Below, piece by piece: positions 1 through 7,068 of a stretch of 10,765 bases of DNA (its first letter is position 1; each line of letters begins with the position of its first letter). Under the pieces are notes generated by a model. The model was not told where the DNA came from, did not search any database, and saw only the letters and a list, made by a program, of their open reading frames with translations. The position numbers and the translations under genes were made by a program. This stretch comes from Betaproteobacteria bacterium (GTDB lineage: Bacteria; Pseudomonadota; Gammaproteobacteria; Burkholderiales; Casimicrobiaceae): positions 1 through 10,765 of the forward strand of contig JAAFHR010000080.1 of the NCBI GenBank assembly GCA_013298455.1. The letters are read 5' to 3'.

Positions 1-1528
1 CTACATGGCGGAGGCCTACGCCAAGCTCACTGGAAAACCCGGCGTCTGCTTGGTCACTCGTGGCCCCGGCGCGACTAATGCGGCCATTGGCGTGCACACC
101 GCACATCAAGATTCGTCGCCGATGGTTTTGCTGATCGGCCAAGTGGGCAATGATTTCGTCGAGCGAGAAGCGTTTCAAGAAATTGACTACCGGCGCATGT
201 TTGGACCGATGGCGAAATGGGTCGCGCAAATCGATGATGCCTCGCGAGTGCCCGAATACATGGCGCACGCCTTTCAAACCGCCACCAGCGGGCGTCCGGG
301 GCCGGTGGTGCTGGCGTTGCCAGAAGACATGCTCTCAGCGAGTGCAACGGTTGCTGATGCGCGTCGCTACTCGCCCGTTCGCGCAAGCCCGAGTGCTGCA
401 CAGATGCAAGCCGTTCATCAGATGATCGCGAGGGCTGAGCGACCCTTTGTGATCGTGGGTGGGCATGGTTGGACGCGCGATTCCGCTAAGGCACTCCGTG
501 AGTTTTCAGAGGCGTTTTCGCTGCCCGTAGGCTGCGCGTTTCGCTTTCAAGACACGTTTGATAACGCCCGTCCCAACTACGCGGGCGACGTAGGCATCGG
601 CATCAATCCAAAGCTCGCCGCAAGGATCAAAAACGCAGACGTGGTGCTCTGTATCGGCGCCCGTTTGGGTGAGATGACGACCTCGGGCTACACGCTCTTT
701 GACGTGCCAGTGCCGAAGCAAACACTCATTCATGTGCACGGCGACCCGAATGAATTGGGGCGCGTGTATCAAGCCGATGTGATGATTTGCGCGGGGATCG
801 CGGAGTTTTGCGCGATGCTGCCGACTAATGGAAATGATGTCAGTCGCGCTGCATTAAGTGACGTCGCGACCGAACTCGCCGCTTGGCAATCCGAACCGCC
901 ACTTTACAAAAATCGTAGCGAGCCCGCAAGACTCAATTTGTTCAACGTCGTTCAAACGATCAAAAAACTCGCGCCAAAAGATTCAATCATCACCAATGGC
1001 GCTGGCAACTTCGCGACTTGGGCACATCGCTTTTTTCCGTATTCGGGCATCGAGTATTGCGACAAATCACAGCTCGCCCCGACGAGCGGCGCCATGGGCT
1101 ACGGCGTGCCCGCCGCGGTGATGGCGAGCATCGTTTCGCCCGAGCGCACGGTGCTCAATTTCGCTGGCGATGGGGACTTCATGATGACGTCACAAGAGCT
1201 CGCCACGGCCATGCAATACGGCGGCGCGCCGATTTGTATCGTGTTCAACAACGGCATGTACGGCACGATTCGGATGCACCAAGAGAAGCATTTTCCGCAG
1301 CGTGTGTACGGCACTCAACTCGCCAATCCGGATTTCGCGAAGTACTGTGAATCGTTTGGCGGCAAAGGTTTCACGGTGACGACGAATGCCGAGTTTGATT
1401 CCGCATTCGCTGCGGCACTCGCTCACACTCGAACCGCCAAAACGCCCGCGCTCATTGAGCTCAAAGTCGACCCGCAAGATTTAACGCCGGGCGCAACTTT
1501 GAATCAAATCAGCGCCGCAGCGAAGTAG
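1..1528 (+). CDS. Thiamine-diphosphate-dependent enzyme, acetolactate synthase large-subunit-like (5'-truncated)
   Basis: The reading frame is open from the window edge (base 1 is the last base of a codon), so the true start lies upstream. Numbering from the methionine at base 5, 507 residues are visible. Family members are usually about 550 residues, so roughly the first 50 are missing, including the expected catalytic glutamate of the ThDP N-domain. The N-terminal pyrimidine domain (to about residue 120) carries GPGATN at 20-25 and FQEID at 57-61, both typical of the acetolactate synthase superfamily. A central domain spans about 135-275. The C-terminal pyrophosphate domain has GDGDF at 388-392 and NN at 415-416, the classic GDG-x(24)-NN ThDP/Mg motif. 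Known members decarboxylate 2-keto acids and may form C-C bonds. No ilvN regulatory subunit follows, so a dedicated branched-chain AHAS role is doubtful. The exact substrate cannot be told. Confidence 0.9.
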   Translation, partial: YMAEAYAKLTGKPGVCLVTRGPGATNAAIGVHTAHQDSSPMVLLIGQVGNDFVEREAFQEIDYRRMFGPMAKWVAQIDDASRVPEYMAHAFQTATSGRPGPVVLALPEDMLSASATVADARRYSPVRASPSAAQMQAVHQMIARAERPFVIVGGHGWTRDSAKALREFSEAFSLPVGCAFRFQDTFDNARPNYAGDVGIGINPKLAARIKNADVVLCIGARLGEMTTSGYTLFDVPVPKQTLIHVHGDPNELGRVYQADVMICAGIAEFCAMLPTNGNDVSRAALSDVATELAAWQSEPPLYKNRSEPARLNLFNVVQTIKKLAPKDSIITNGAGNFATWAHRFFPYSGIEYCDKSQLAPTSGAMGYGVPAAVMASIVSPERTVLNFAGDGDFMMTSQELATAMQYGGAPICIVFNNGMYGTIRMHQEKHFPQRVYGTQLANPDFAKYCESFGGKGFTVTTNAEFDSAFAAALAHTRTAKTPALIELKVDPQDLTPGATLNQISAAAK

Positions 1529-1538
1529 CGAATCCCGT

Positions 1539-1635
1539 GTCATCCTGAGCAGAGCGAAGGATCAGTCTGCGCTGCAATCTTGAGCGCAGCTGCAAAAGCG
1601 AACGCGGTCGTGTGTTTCGCTCCGCTCAACGTGAC
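1539..1635. repeat. Imperfect inverted repeat (GTCATCCTGAGC-type intergenic repeat) between convergent genes
   Basis: The 20-base arm at 1539-1558 begins GTCATCCTGAGC. Its imperfect reverse complement is at 1616-1635, ending CTCAACGTGAC, with 16 of 20 positions matching. Inside lies a perfect 7-bp hairpin, CTGCGCT (1567-1573) with AGCGCAG (1583-1589) and a 9-base loop. The arm resembles an intergenic sequence recalled as widespread in bacterial genomes (GTCATCCTGAGC...GAAGGATC). The element fills much of the 172-base gap between two genes facing each other, so it may act as a bidirectional transcription stop. That role is an inference; no U-tract follows the inner hairpin. Confidence 0.55.
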
Positions 1636-1700
1636 AACCCGCTGTCGCGCCGCAAGTCTGAGCATTGGCGTCGTCCGACTCGCCGCTTCAGCCGCCGGAT

Positions 1701-2435
1701 TCAGCGGCCGCTCGGGTTAGCTGGACTCCGAACAAACACAACAGCAAACGCAATCAACCAAAGCGCAAACGACGTCACTGCGATGGCAACTGGCACTGGT
1801 GTTGCAATGCCAACGGCGGGTAACACGAGCGCAAGTTGCAAGAGCGCTGAAACCAATCCAAACACACTGAGCCACAGCGGCAAGCTGCCGTTGCGGATCG
1901 CGCCAATCATCGCGAGGAGCAACCAGAGCCCGCCCAACAAGGCGACGCCCAGCAACTCCCCGATGCCGCCGCCGTAAGCGTTGATCGCCGAGAAAATCTG
2001 CACCGTGGTAGCCTGCACCGTCGCGTCGCCAGCCGCATGCGATTTGGCGAGCTCTGGCATGACCGTGAGCCAACGAAGAATACCGATCAACCGTGCAAGC
2101 GCAGAGAGCGCAGCAACGCCAATCACCGTGGCGGCGAGCGGTCCACGAAAGTCGCAGACACGCCACGCCACGATGACTGCCACGGGAAGTATGGCGAGCG
2201 AATACAGCGCATAAACGCCGTAGCCCAATGCGACCGCATCGGCCTTTGCGGCGATGGCCGCCAATTGCGTTGCCGCAGGATTCCGAAGTGAAGCGGGCCA
2301 GCCAATGGCGGGTCCGAGAATGCCTACGGGCGCAAACGCTAGTAGTGCAGTGAGCAACACGAGCGCGGCCAAAAGGTATCGATCACGGATGCTGAGTCCG
2401 ACTGGGGTGAAACGGGAGTCGAGGAGGGGGTTCAT
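1701..2435 (-). CDS. DUF4386-family integral membrane protein
   Basis: This 244-residue protein is very hydrophobic, with about six predicted membrane segments near residues 20-41, 68-93, 98-120, 156-180, 186-209 and 215-236. The stretch RLIGILRWLTVMPELA (about 115-130) between segments 3 and 4 resembles the conserved core of DUF4386 proteins. Family function is unknown. An AAGGA ribosome-binding site lies five bases before the ATG and supports the start. The gene follows the epimerase-like gene on the same strand after 36 bases, so the two probably form a transcription unit. No enzymatic motif is visible. Assignment to DUF4386 is from memory of the family pattern, but the polytopic membrane call is firm. 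Confidence 0.75.
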   Translation of the reverse strand: MNPLLDSRFTPVGLSIRDRYLLAALVLLTALLAFAPVGILGPAIGWPASLRNPAATQLAAIAAKADAVALGYGVYALYSLAILPVAVIVAWRVCDFRGPLAATVIGVAALSALARLIGILRWLTVMPELAKSHAAGDATVQATTVQIFSAINAYGGGIGELLGVALLGGLWLLLAMIGAIRNGSLPLWLSVFGLVSALLQLALVLPAVGIATPVPVAIAVTSFALWLIAFAVVFVRSPANPSGR

Positions 2436-2471
2436 AGAAGTCCTTGGCTTTTTGGTTAAGGGATTACTAAG

Positions 2472-3431
2472 TCAATTCAACAAAAGTGACGGATGAATGC
2501 GCTTGATTGCGGCCCGGAGCGCTTCATCCGTTGGGGTCTGTGGGGCGATGAGGTGCTGATGCTGTGGCGCGGTGATGAGCTGATGCGGTCGCTCCCAAAG
2601 ATAGGAAAGCTCAGCAATCTCGCGCCACATCGGAATGGCAAATGACAGGCCACGAATGATTGGCCATGGCAGTTTTTTCAGGCGGTACGCCGCAGGGTGC
2701 AGACGGTGAATTGCATCAATCACGTCTTGCAATCGAAGACTGTGGCCGGGGAAATGGATCTGCTCAAAGCGGCTGAGTTGACCGCGCGTTTCGGCAGCAT
2801 TGACAAAGGTTTCTGCAAGATCAGGGGCGTAGGCCCAAGCGTGCAATACATCGCTGCGCCCTGGCATGGTGACGACATTTTTGTGGAGCTGCTTGGCGAT
2901 CACCAGATCAAACCAACTGCCGCTGTTGCACCCAAAAAAGTCACCGGCACGAACGATCAGACACTGCGTACCTGAAATCGCGGTCAACTCGATTTGCTCT
3001 TCCATCTCGATCCGAATTCGACCTTTGCGCGTGGTGGCGAGCTGCGCTGTCTCTGGCAACAATTGCGGCGGCATGTCGGCGCCGAAGTTGTAAACGTTGC
3101 CGGGGAAGATCAGCGTCGCGCCTTTCGCCTTTGTGACTGCGAGCGCGGCGTCGTTGAGCGGACGCGCCTCCTCAGACCAACGGGTGTACGGAGGGTTGCA
3201 AGCGTTGATGACAACGTCGATCGTTTCGGCCGAGACCTTCTTGAGTCCATCAAGAATTGCCACGGAATCGCGGGCATCGGCAGCCACGGTGTCCCTCGTA
3301 TCGTTGGGTTGCAACGAGCGGACTTGGCGCATCACTCGCCAGCCACGGCGCCCAAACGCATCAACGAGCGCCGCGCCTAGGCGACCGCGAGCACCGAGGA
3401 TGAGCACAGTTGAGTGGTGCGATTGATTCAT
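2472..3431 (-). CDS. Atypical SDR / NAD-dependent epimerase-dehydratase-like protein
   Basis: The 319-residue protein has an N-terminal Rossmann fold. A beta strand (TVLILGA) leads into the dinucleotide-binding glycines G13-x-x-G16-x-x-G19. VVINACNPPY (73-82) and LIFPGNVYNFG (107-117) match later strands of extended SDR enzymes, and a C-terminal substrate region follows. The usual catalytic Tyr-x-x-x-Lys is not evident. Where it is expected, the sequence reads RKGRIRIEMEE (135-145), so Lys and Arg probably replace Tyr and Lys. It may therefore be an atypical SDR that binds nucleotide but is catalytically altered. The ribosome-binding site is weak (AGAAG about 10 bases before the ATG). The gene is divergent from the LysR gene, a common arrangement for a LysR target, and it heads the unit containing the DUF4386 gene. 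The substrate is unknown. Confidence 0.8.
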   Translation of the reverse strand: MNQSHHSTVLILGARGRLGAALVDAFGRRGWRVMRQVRSLQPNDTRDTVAADARDSVAILDGLKKVSAETIDVVINACNPPYTRWSEEARPLNDAALAVTKAKGATLIFPGNVYNFGADMPPQLLPETAQLATTRKGRIRIEMEEQIELTAISGTQCLIVRAGDFFGCNSGSWFDLVIAKQLHKNVVTMPGRSDVLHAWAYAPDLAETFVNAAETRGQLSRFEQIHFPGHSLRLQDVIDAIHRLHPAAYRLKKLPWPIIRGLSFAIPMWREIAELSYLWERPHQLITAPQHQHLIAPQTPTDEALRAAIKRIHPSLLLN

Positions 3432-3452
3432 GGTGTTGGCGCTTCTTTTTGT

Positions 3453-3465
3453 GCGCCATTGGCGC
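3453..3465. promoter_or_regulatory. Candidate operator palindrome GCGCCA-T-TGGCGC
   Basis: This is a perfect palindrome with 6-bp arms around one central T, 21 bases upstream of the epimerase-like start and in the lysR divergent promoter region. TTGGCGC recurs at 3436-3442 and 3459-3465, 23 bases apart (about two helical turns), as expected if paired protein subunits bind one DNA face. It could be the LysR binding site, or a hairpin in the minus-strand leader. Function is inferred from position only. Confidence 0.35.
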
Positions 3466-3485
3466 GATGTGATGATTTTTCGTGC

Positions 3486-3496
3486 ATTTCGGAAAT
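3486..3496. promoter_or_regulatory. Second candidate operator palindrome ATTTC-G-GAAAT
   Basis: This is a perfect palindrome with 5-bp arms and one central base, 30 bases upstream of the lysR start. LysR-type proteins usually bind short interrupted dyads near their own promoters and those of divergent targets, so this and the dyad at 3453-3465 are the best visible candidates. No convincing -35/-10 pair could be fixed in this gap. The dyad is short and could be chance. Confidence 0.25.
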
Positions 3497-3526
3497 AAAG
3501 CTATTGCATAGTGTTAAATAGCAGGT

Positions 3527-4465
3527 ATGCAAAAACAGATATCACAACCCGAAGCGCGGCCGCCCGCACCAGCGGCTTCAACGCTCGGTTTTGATTGGGC
3601 CTTGATGCCATCGTTTCTGGCGGTGCTTGATGCTGGAAGCCTTTTGGGGGCAGCAAAGCGGCTCGGGCAATCGCAGCCCACACTCGGGCGACATGTCGCA
3701 TTGCTTGAGAGCCAATTGGGGGCAGCGCTCTTTGAGCGAACCGGGCGAGGCCTCACACCGACGGCGCTAGCGCAGCAAATCGCCGAGCATGCTCGCGGCA
3801 TGCAAAGCTCCGCCGACGCGCTACAGCGCTCGCTGTCGCAAAGCAGCCAAGTGCTCAGCGGAACAGTGCGCGTTACAGCGAGCCAAACCGTGACGGCTTA
3901 TCTGTTGCCGCCGATTCTCACTGTGATGCGTCGTGAGCTGCCGGAAATCCAGATTGAAGTGGTGTCAAGCAACGAGCTCAAAAATCTGCTTCGTCGCGAA
4001 GCCGATATTGCCGTTCGCATGGTGCGCCCCGATCAGGATAGCTTGATCGCAAGAAAGGTCGCGGCCATTGGGCTCGGCACCTACGCCCATACGAGTTATC
4101 TAAAGCGCTACGGTGCACCCGAGACTCCACGTGATTTGCTTTCACACGAACTCATCGGCTATGACGCGACAACGACCATCGTGCAAGGCTTTCGCGCAAT
4201 GGGCGAAACGATCACTAAGGAGCAATTTGCGCTCCGATCCGACGATCACATCTTGCACTGGGAAGCGGTTCGCGCGGGATTCGGAATCGGTTTCATCTCG
4301 CACTACGTCGCAGCCATGGATCGGCGTGTGAAGCGAGTGCTGCCGTCTCTGAAAATTCCAGACCTGCCGGTTTGGCTCACTACGCACCGAGAGATTCACG
4401 GCAATCCAAGAATTCGGCGGGTGTATGACTTTCTCGCAGAGGGGGTCGCTGAGGCTTTATCGTAA
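3527..4465 (+). CDS. LysR-type transcriptional regulator
   Basis: This 312-residue protein has the LysR layout. An N-terminal winged helix-turn-helix lies at about 23-85 (FDWALMPSFLAVLDAGSLLGA, then QSQPTLGRHVALLESQLGAALFERTGRGL). A linker helix leads to a periplasmic-binding-protein-like effector domain from about 112 (SGTVRVTASQTV...LLPPILTVMRRELPEIQIEVVSS). The first 20 residues are a Pro/Ala-rich extension. The start at 3527 has only a weak ribosome-binding site (GCAGG very close to the ATG). Methionine 27 (base 3605) would cut into the helix-turn-helix, so 3527 is preferred. It is divergent from the epimerase-like gene, its most likely target, and may repress itself. The effector is unknown. 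It converges with the hydrolase gene across only 23 bases. Confidence 0.92.
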   Translation: MQKQISQPEARPPAPAASTLGFDWALMPSFLAVLDAGSLLGAAKRLGQSQPTLGRHVALLESQLGAALFERTGRGLTPTALAQQIAEHARGMQSSADALQRSLSQSSQVLSGTVRVTASQTVTAYLLPPILTVMRRELPEIQIEVVSSNELKNLLRREADIAVRMVRPDQDSLIARKVAAIGLGTYAHTSYLKRYGAPETPRDLLSHELIGYDATTTIVQGFRAMGETITKEQFALRSDDHILHWEAVRAGFGIGFISHYVAAMDRRVKRVLPSLKIPDLPVWLTTHREIHGNPRIRRVYDFLAEGVAEALS

Positions 4466-4488
4466 GTCGCCGCGCTCATCGCGCTCCG

Positions 4489-5676
4489 TTATGCGAGCCA
4501 TTCAACGAGTTTTTTGTATACGCGAGCATCGCTCAAAAGCCCCATGTGATTCATCTCGTAGCCGACCCATTGGCGAGTTTTCGGAAACTTCAGCACTCGA
4601 GCGGGATCGTCATGTTGTCCAAGCGCGCTGGGCACAGGCACTAAGCCATCTCCGAGCAATTGGTCTTTCCAATCGCGCTCGTTGCTGCCAGAGGTTGCGG
4701 CGATAGCATAGCACTTCACCGAGCGGGGCAGGGCGGTCGTGATCTGCGTTTTGGGATGCTGCCAATCGCTATCAATCACGTAGCCGTAACGCAAGTCCGT
4801 GATACCCACGCTACGAATTTTTCCAAGGCGTGCGAAAGGTTTGGCGTACGGCGTTGCGCCAAGAATTACGTCTACCCAGTGCCCACCGCGTTCGAGCGGC
4901 GCGCCGTGATGGGGTGTTCCGAGAAAGACAATTTTCTTGAGTTGTTTGACCCAGCTAAGACTCGCCGCTGCGCCCGCCTGCGCTGCACTGCGCGCGACGA
5001 GCCCACCCATGCTGTGAGCGAGGACGTTGATTTCTCTGATCGGATGCGGCCATTCATTGAGGAGCGCTTCAAGCTGTTCGCTCAGCATCTCGCCGTTTGC
5101 CGACACATGCAAACCGCTGTTGTAGCGAAGGTAGAGCGGCGTGTAGCCAAGCTCAGCCGCTAGCGCCTCGGCATGGTTGTGACCCTCACGTAACCATTGC
5201 CGATCATTCATGCACAGACCATGAATGACGATCAATAACTTGCCATTGCCTTTGGGCATGTTTGATAGCGATTTGCGATTCATCGCCAGCGGTTGACCCT
5301 CGCGACAAAAACTCATCGGAATTGCCAGTTCGTTGCCGGTGGCGACCAAGTAATCGCCAAGCACGCCATTGAGCGCCGAGACAACCGCGTCACGCTCGAA
5401 CGACGAGCCGCGGTTTGCAAGCGTTGTCGGGAGTGCAGAGAGTGCAACATCTAGGCTCGTTGCAACAAGCTTTGTCGTGCCCCGAACGGCTTTGTAGACG
5501 AACCCGGTGATGCCGCTCGTGCGATCCTTTTGCGCCGCATCGGCCATGCCGAAAGGCCGCGCGATCGTCGCGTGCATTGCCTCGACCAAATCGGTGATGC
5601 CGCCCGTGGCTTGAGTGGCTAAGCGGGCAAAGGCACGCAGATCGGCGGGCTGGAGATGGGTGCTCTTCTTCATCAT
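4489..5676 (-). CDS. Alpha/beta hydrolase, lipase/PGAP1-like
   Basis: This 395-residue protein has a complete alpha/beta-hydrolase catalytic set. The oxyanion-hole motif is IHG (151-153, in LLIVIHGLCMND). The nucleophile elbow is A-H-S222-M-G-G (in NVLAHSMGGLVARSA). The probable acid is D343 in LLGDGLVPVPS, and the probable base is H377 in NHMGLLSD. FLGTPHHGAP (251-260) is typical of lipase/PGAP1-like esterases. The 140 residues before the hydrolase core are an uncharacterised N-terminal region with helical character. No clear signal peptide is visible, so a cytoplasmic or membrane-associated location is likely. The start has no obvious Shine-Dalgarno sequence and consists of two consecutive ATG codons. 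The gene is divergent from dusA and convergent with lysR, so it is probably transcribed alone. The substrate (ester or lipid) is not known. Confidence 0.88.
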   Translation of the reverse strand: MMKKSTHLQPADLRAFARLATQATGGITDLVEAMHATIARPFGMADAAQKDRTSGITGFVYKAVRGTTKLVATSLDVALSALPTTLANRGSSFERDAVVSALNGVLGDYLVATGNELAIPMSFCREGQPLAMNRKSLSNMPKGNGKLLIVIHGLCMNDRQWLREGHNHAEALAAELGYTPLYLRYNSGLHVSANGEMLSEQLEALLNEWPHPIREINVLAHSMGGLVARSAAQAGAAASLSWVKQLKKIVFLGTPHHGAPLERGGHWVDVILGATPYAKPFARLGKIRSVGITDLRYGYVIDSDWQHPKTQITTALPRSVKCYAIAATSGSNERDWKDQLLGDGLVPVPSALGQHDDPARVLKFPKTRQWVGYEMNHMGLLSDARVYKKLVEWLA

Positions 5677-5750
5677 AAATTGAGTCTAAAAGCGTGCGCT
5701 GGAGTAAGTACCCCAAACCACCCCGATGGCCAACCTGAGAAAATATTGGG

Positions 5751-6809
5751 ATGCAAGTCCCTCAAACCTCTCCTTGGCGATTCACCACAGCTCCGATGAT
5801 GGATTGGAGCGATCGTCACTGCCGTTACCTGTTTCGATTGCTTGCGCCGCATGCGCGGCTCTACACCGAAATGGTCACCACGGGCCCGCTGATTTATGGC
5901 GGCGAAGAGCAGCATCGGCGTCATCTGGAGTTCAGCCGCGAGGAGCATCCGGTGGCGCTACAACTCGGTGGCAGCGAGCGCGATGATTTGGCGTGCGCCG
6001 CAAAAATCGGCGCGGCATGGGGCTACGATGAAATCAACTTGAATTGCGGCTGCCCGAGTGAACGGGTGCAGCGCGGTGCGTTTGGCGCATGCCTGATGGC
6101 TGAGCCGGGATTGGTCGCCGATTGCGTAAAAGCCATGGTGGATGCGGTTCCAACCCACATCCCCGTTACCGTGAAGCATCGGATTGGTTTGGATTACAAC
6201 GAAAGCTACGATTTCGTTCGTGATTTTGTGGGTATCGTTTCTGAAGCTGGATGCAACGTGTTTATTGCGCACGCCAGAAACGCTGTGCTCAAGGGACTTT
6301 CTCCGAAAGAAAATCGCGAAGTGCCGCCGCTTCGCTACGACGTGGTGTCGCAATTGGCGCGCGATTTTCCAAAACTCACCTTTGTGCTCAACGGCGGTTT
6401 GATCAACGCATCCCAGTGCATGGAAGCGCTGGCTGGCGATCATGCTCCGCAGGGCGTCATGCTGGGCCGCGCTGCCTATCACGACAGCTACTGCCTTACA
6501 CAAGTAGAAAACGTGTTGTTCGGCACGCCCATCCCTTCGCGCGAAGCGATCATCGAGCAGATGATCGACTACACCGCACGCGAAATTGCCGCGACAAAAC
6601 ATCGCTCGCACCCAGTCCGAGTTCGTGATGTGGCGCGCCACACCTTGGGACTTTTCTCCGCGCAAGTCGGCGGCAAAGCCTTTCGCCGTATGCTCTCTGA
6701 CCCGATCTTGCTCGCGCAAAACGATCCCGAACTGTTTCGCCGGGCGCTGCCGTATCAAAGTCAATACGACGATCATCGGCAGCCGTTTTTGGATGCGATG
6801 GCGGGGTAG
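5751..6809 (+). CDS. dusA: tRNA-dihydrouridine(20/20a) synthase DusA
   Basis: The 352-residue protein matches the DusA subgroup of flavin-dependent dihydrouridine synthases, which reduce U20/U20a in the tRNA D-loop using NADPH and FMN. FTTAPMMDWSDRHCRYLFR (11-29) is the DusA N-terminal signature. LNCGCPSERVQRGAFGACLM (97-116) contains the catalytic cysteine C101. VKHRIG (141-146) and FIAHARNAVLKGLSPKENRE (171-190) line the FMN site. NGG (214-216) and GVMLGRAAY (235-243) are phosphate-binding. The C-terminal helical domain is complete, and length is normal for the family. No strong ribosome-binding site is seen before the ATG, but the next in-frame methionines fall inside the conserved N-terminal motif. 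Expression is probably monocistronic, because a candidate terminator follows. Confidence 0.96.
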   Translation: MQVPQTSPWRFTTAPMMDWSDRHCRYLFRLLAPHARLYTEMVTTGPLIYGGEEQHRRHLEFSREEHPVALQLGGSERDDLACAAKIGAAWGYDEINLNCGCPSERVQRGAFGACLMAEPGLVADCVKAMVDAVPTHIPVTVKHRIGLDYNESYDFVRDFVGIVSEAGCNVFIAHARNAVLKGLSPKENREVPPLRYDVVSQLARDFPKLTFVLNGGLINASQCMEALAGDHAPQGVMLGRAAYHDSYCLTQVENVLFGTPIPSREAIIEQMIDYTAREIAATKHRSHPVRVRDVARHTLGLFSAQVGGKAFRRMLSDPILLAQNDPELFRRALPYQSQYDDHRQPFLDAMAG

Positions 6810-6816
6810 CGTTGTC

Positions 6817-6847
6817 CACGCGTTGATGCATGTTCGCGTGAATTTTT
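6817..6847 (+). terminator. Candidate intrinsic terminator after dusA
   Basis: CACGCG (6817-6822) and CGCGTG (6835-6840) form a perfect 6-bp GC-rich stem with a 12-base loop. AATTTTT follows at once, and the stem begins eight bases after the dusA stop. The stem is short and the loop long, so strength is uncertain. A second perfect hairpin, TCGCCC/GGGCGA with a 6-base loop (6879-6896), lies further down without a T tract. Confidence 0.45.
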
Positions 6848-6957
6848 CGCGCGCGTACTAGTTTTCTTCGTTGTTGTTTCGCCCGGCAGAGGGCGATTCG
6901 ATCAGTTTCGCGTTTTTTGTGTTCCGAGTTGCGCACGCGAGTTCTTTTGCGCATTAT

Positions 6958-6986
6958 TTGACATGGGAATATTTCCCATTTAACAT
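6958..6986 (+). promoter_or_regulatory. Sigma-70 promoter for the first DUF5666 lipoprotein gene
   Basis: A perfect -35 box TTGACA (6958-6963) is separated by exactly 17 bases from the -10-like TAACAT (6981-6986, four of six consensus positions). Transcription would start near 6993, giving a leader of about 75 nt. That leader contains the 7-bp inverted repeat ACGGTGT (6998-7004) / ACACCGT (7030-7036). The promoter spacer is filled by a palindrome that is reported separately. Confidence 0.7.
6963..6979. promoter_or_regulatory. Operator candidate, copy 1: ATGGGAA-TAT-TTCCCAT
   Basis: This is a perfect 17-bp dyad with 7-bp arms and a 3-bp centre, occupying the spacer between the -35 and -10 boxes. 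A protein bound here would block RNA polymerase, so repression is the natural reading, although MerR-like spacer activation is also possible. Nearly the same dyad occurs at 8094-8110 upstream of the DUF6502 gene, which makes chance unlikely. The binding protein is unknown; the nearby DUF6502 protein is the obvious candidate. Confidence 0.65.
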
Positions 6987-7057
6987 TCGAGCCTGAAACG
7001 GTGTTTTGCATTGAAACGCGAAATTCATCACACCGTCTTTCCCGAATGACTTCAATC

Positions 7058-7062
7058 AGGAG
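7058..7062 (+). promoter_or_regulatory. Ribosome-binding site AGGAG
   Basis: AGGAG lies six bases before the ATG at 7069 and fixes this start for the first DUF5666 lipoprotein. It is the strongest Shine-Dalgarno sequence in this gene cluster. Confidence 0.8.
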
Positions 7063-7068
7063 CTCAAA

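Noticed and set aside
1..1528. Naming the first gene ilvB
   Set aside because: The ThDP motifs are shared by many decarboxylases and synthases, the middle domain is not clearly AHAS-like, and no ilvN follows. A general family name is safer.
5958..6776. 272-residue open frame on the minus strand opposite dusA
   Set aside because: It lies entirely antisense to a gene with full catalytic motifs. Its product has no recognisable domain and is a codon-bias shadow.
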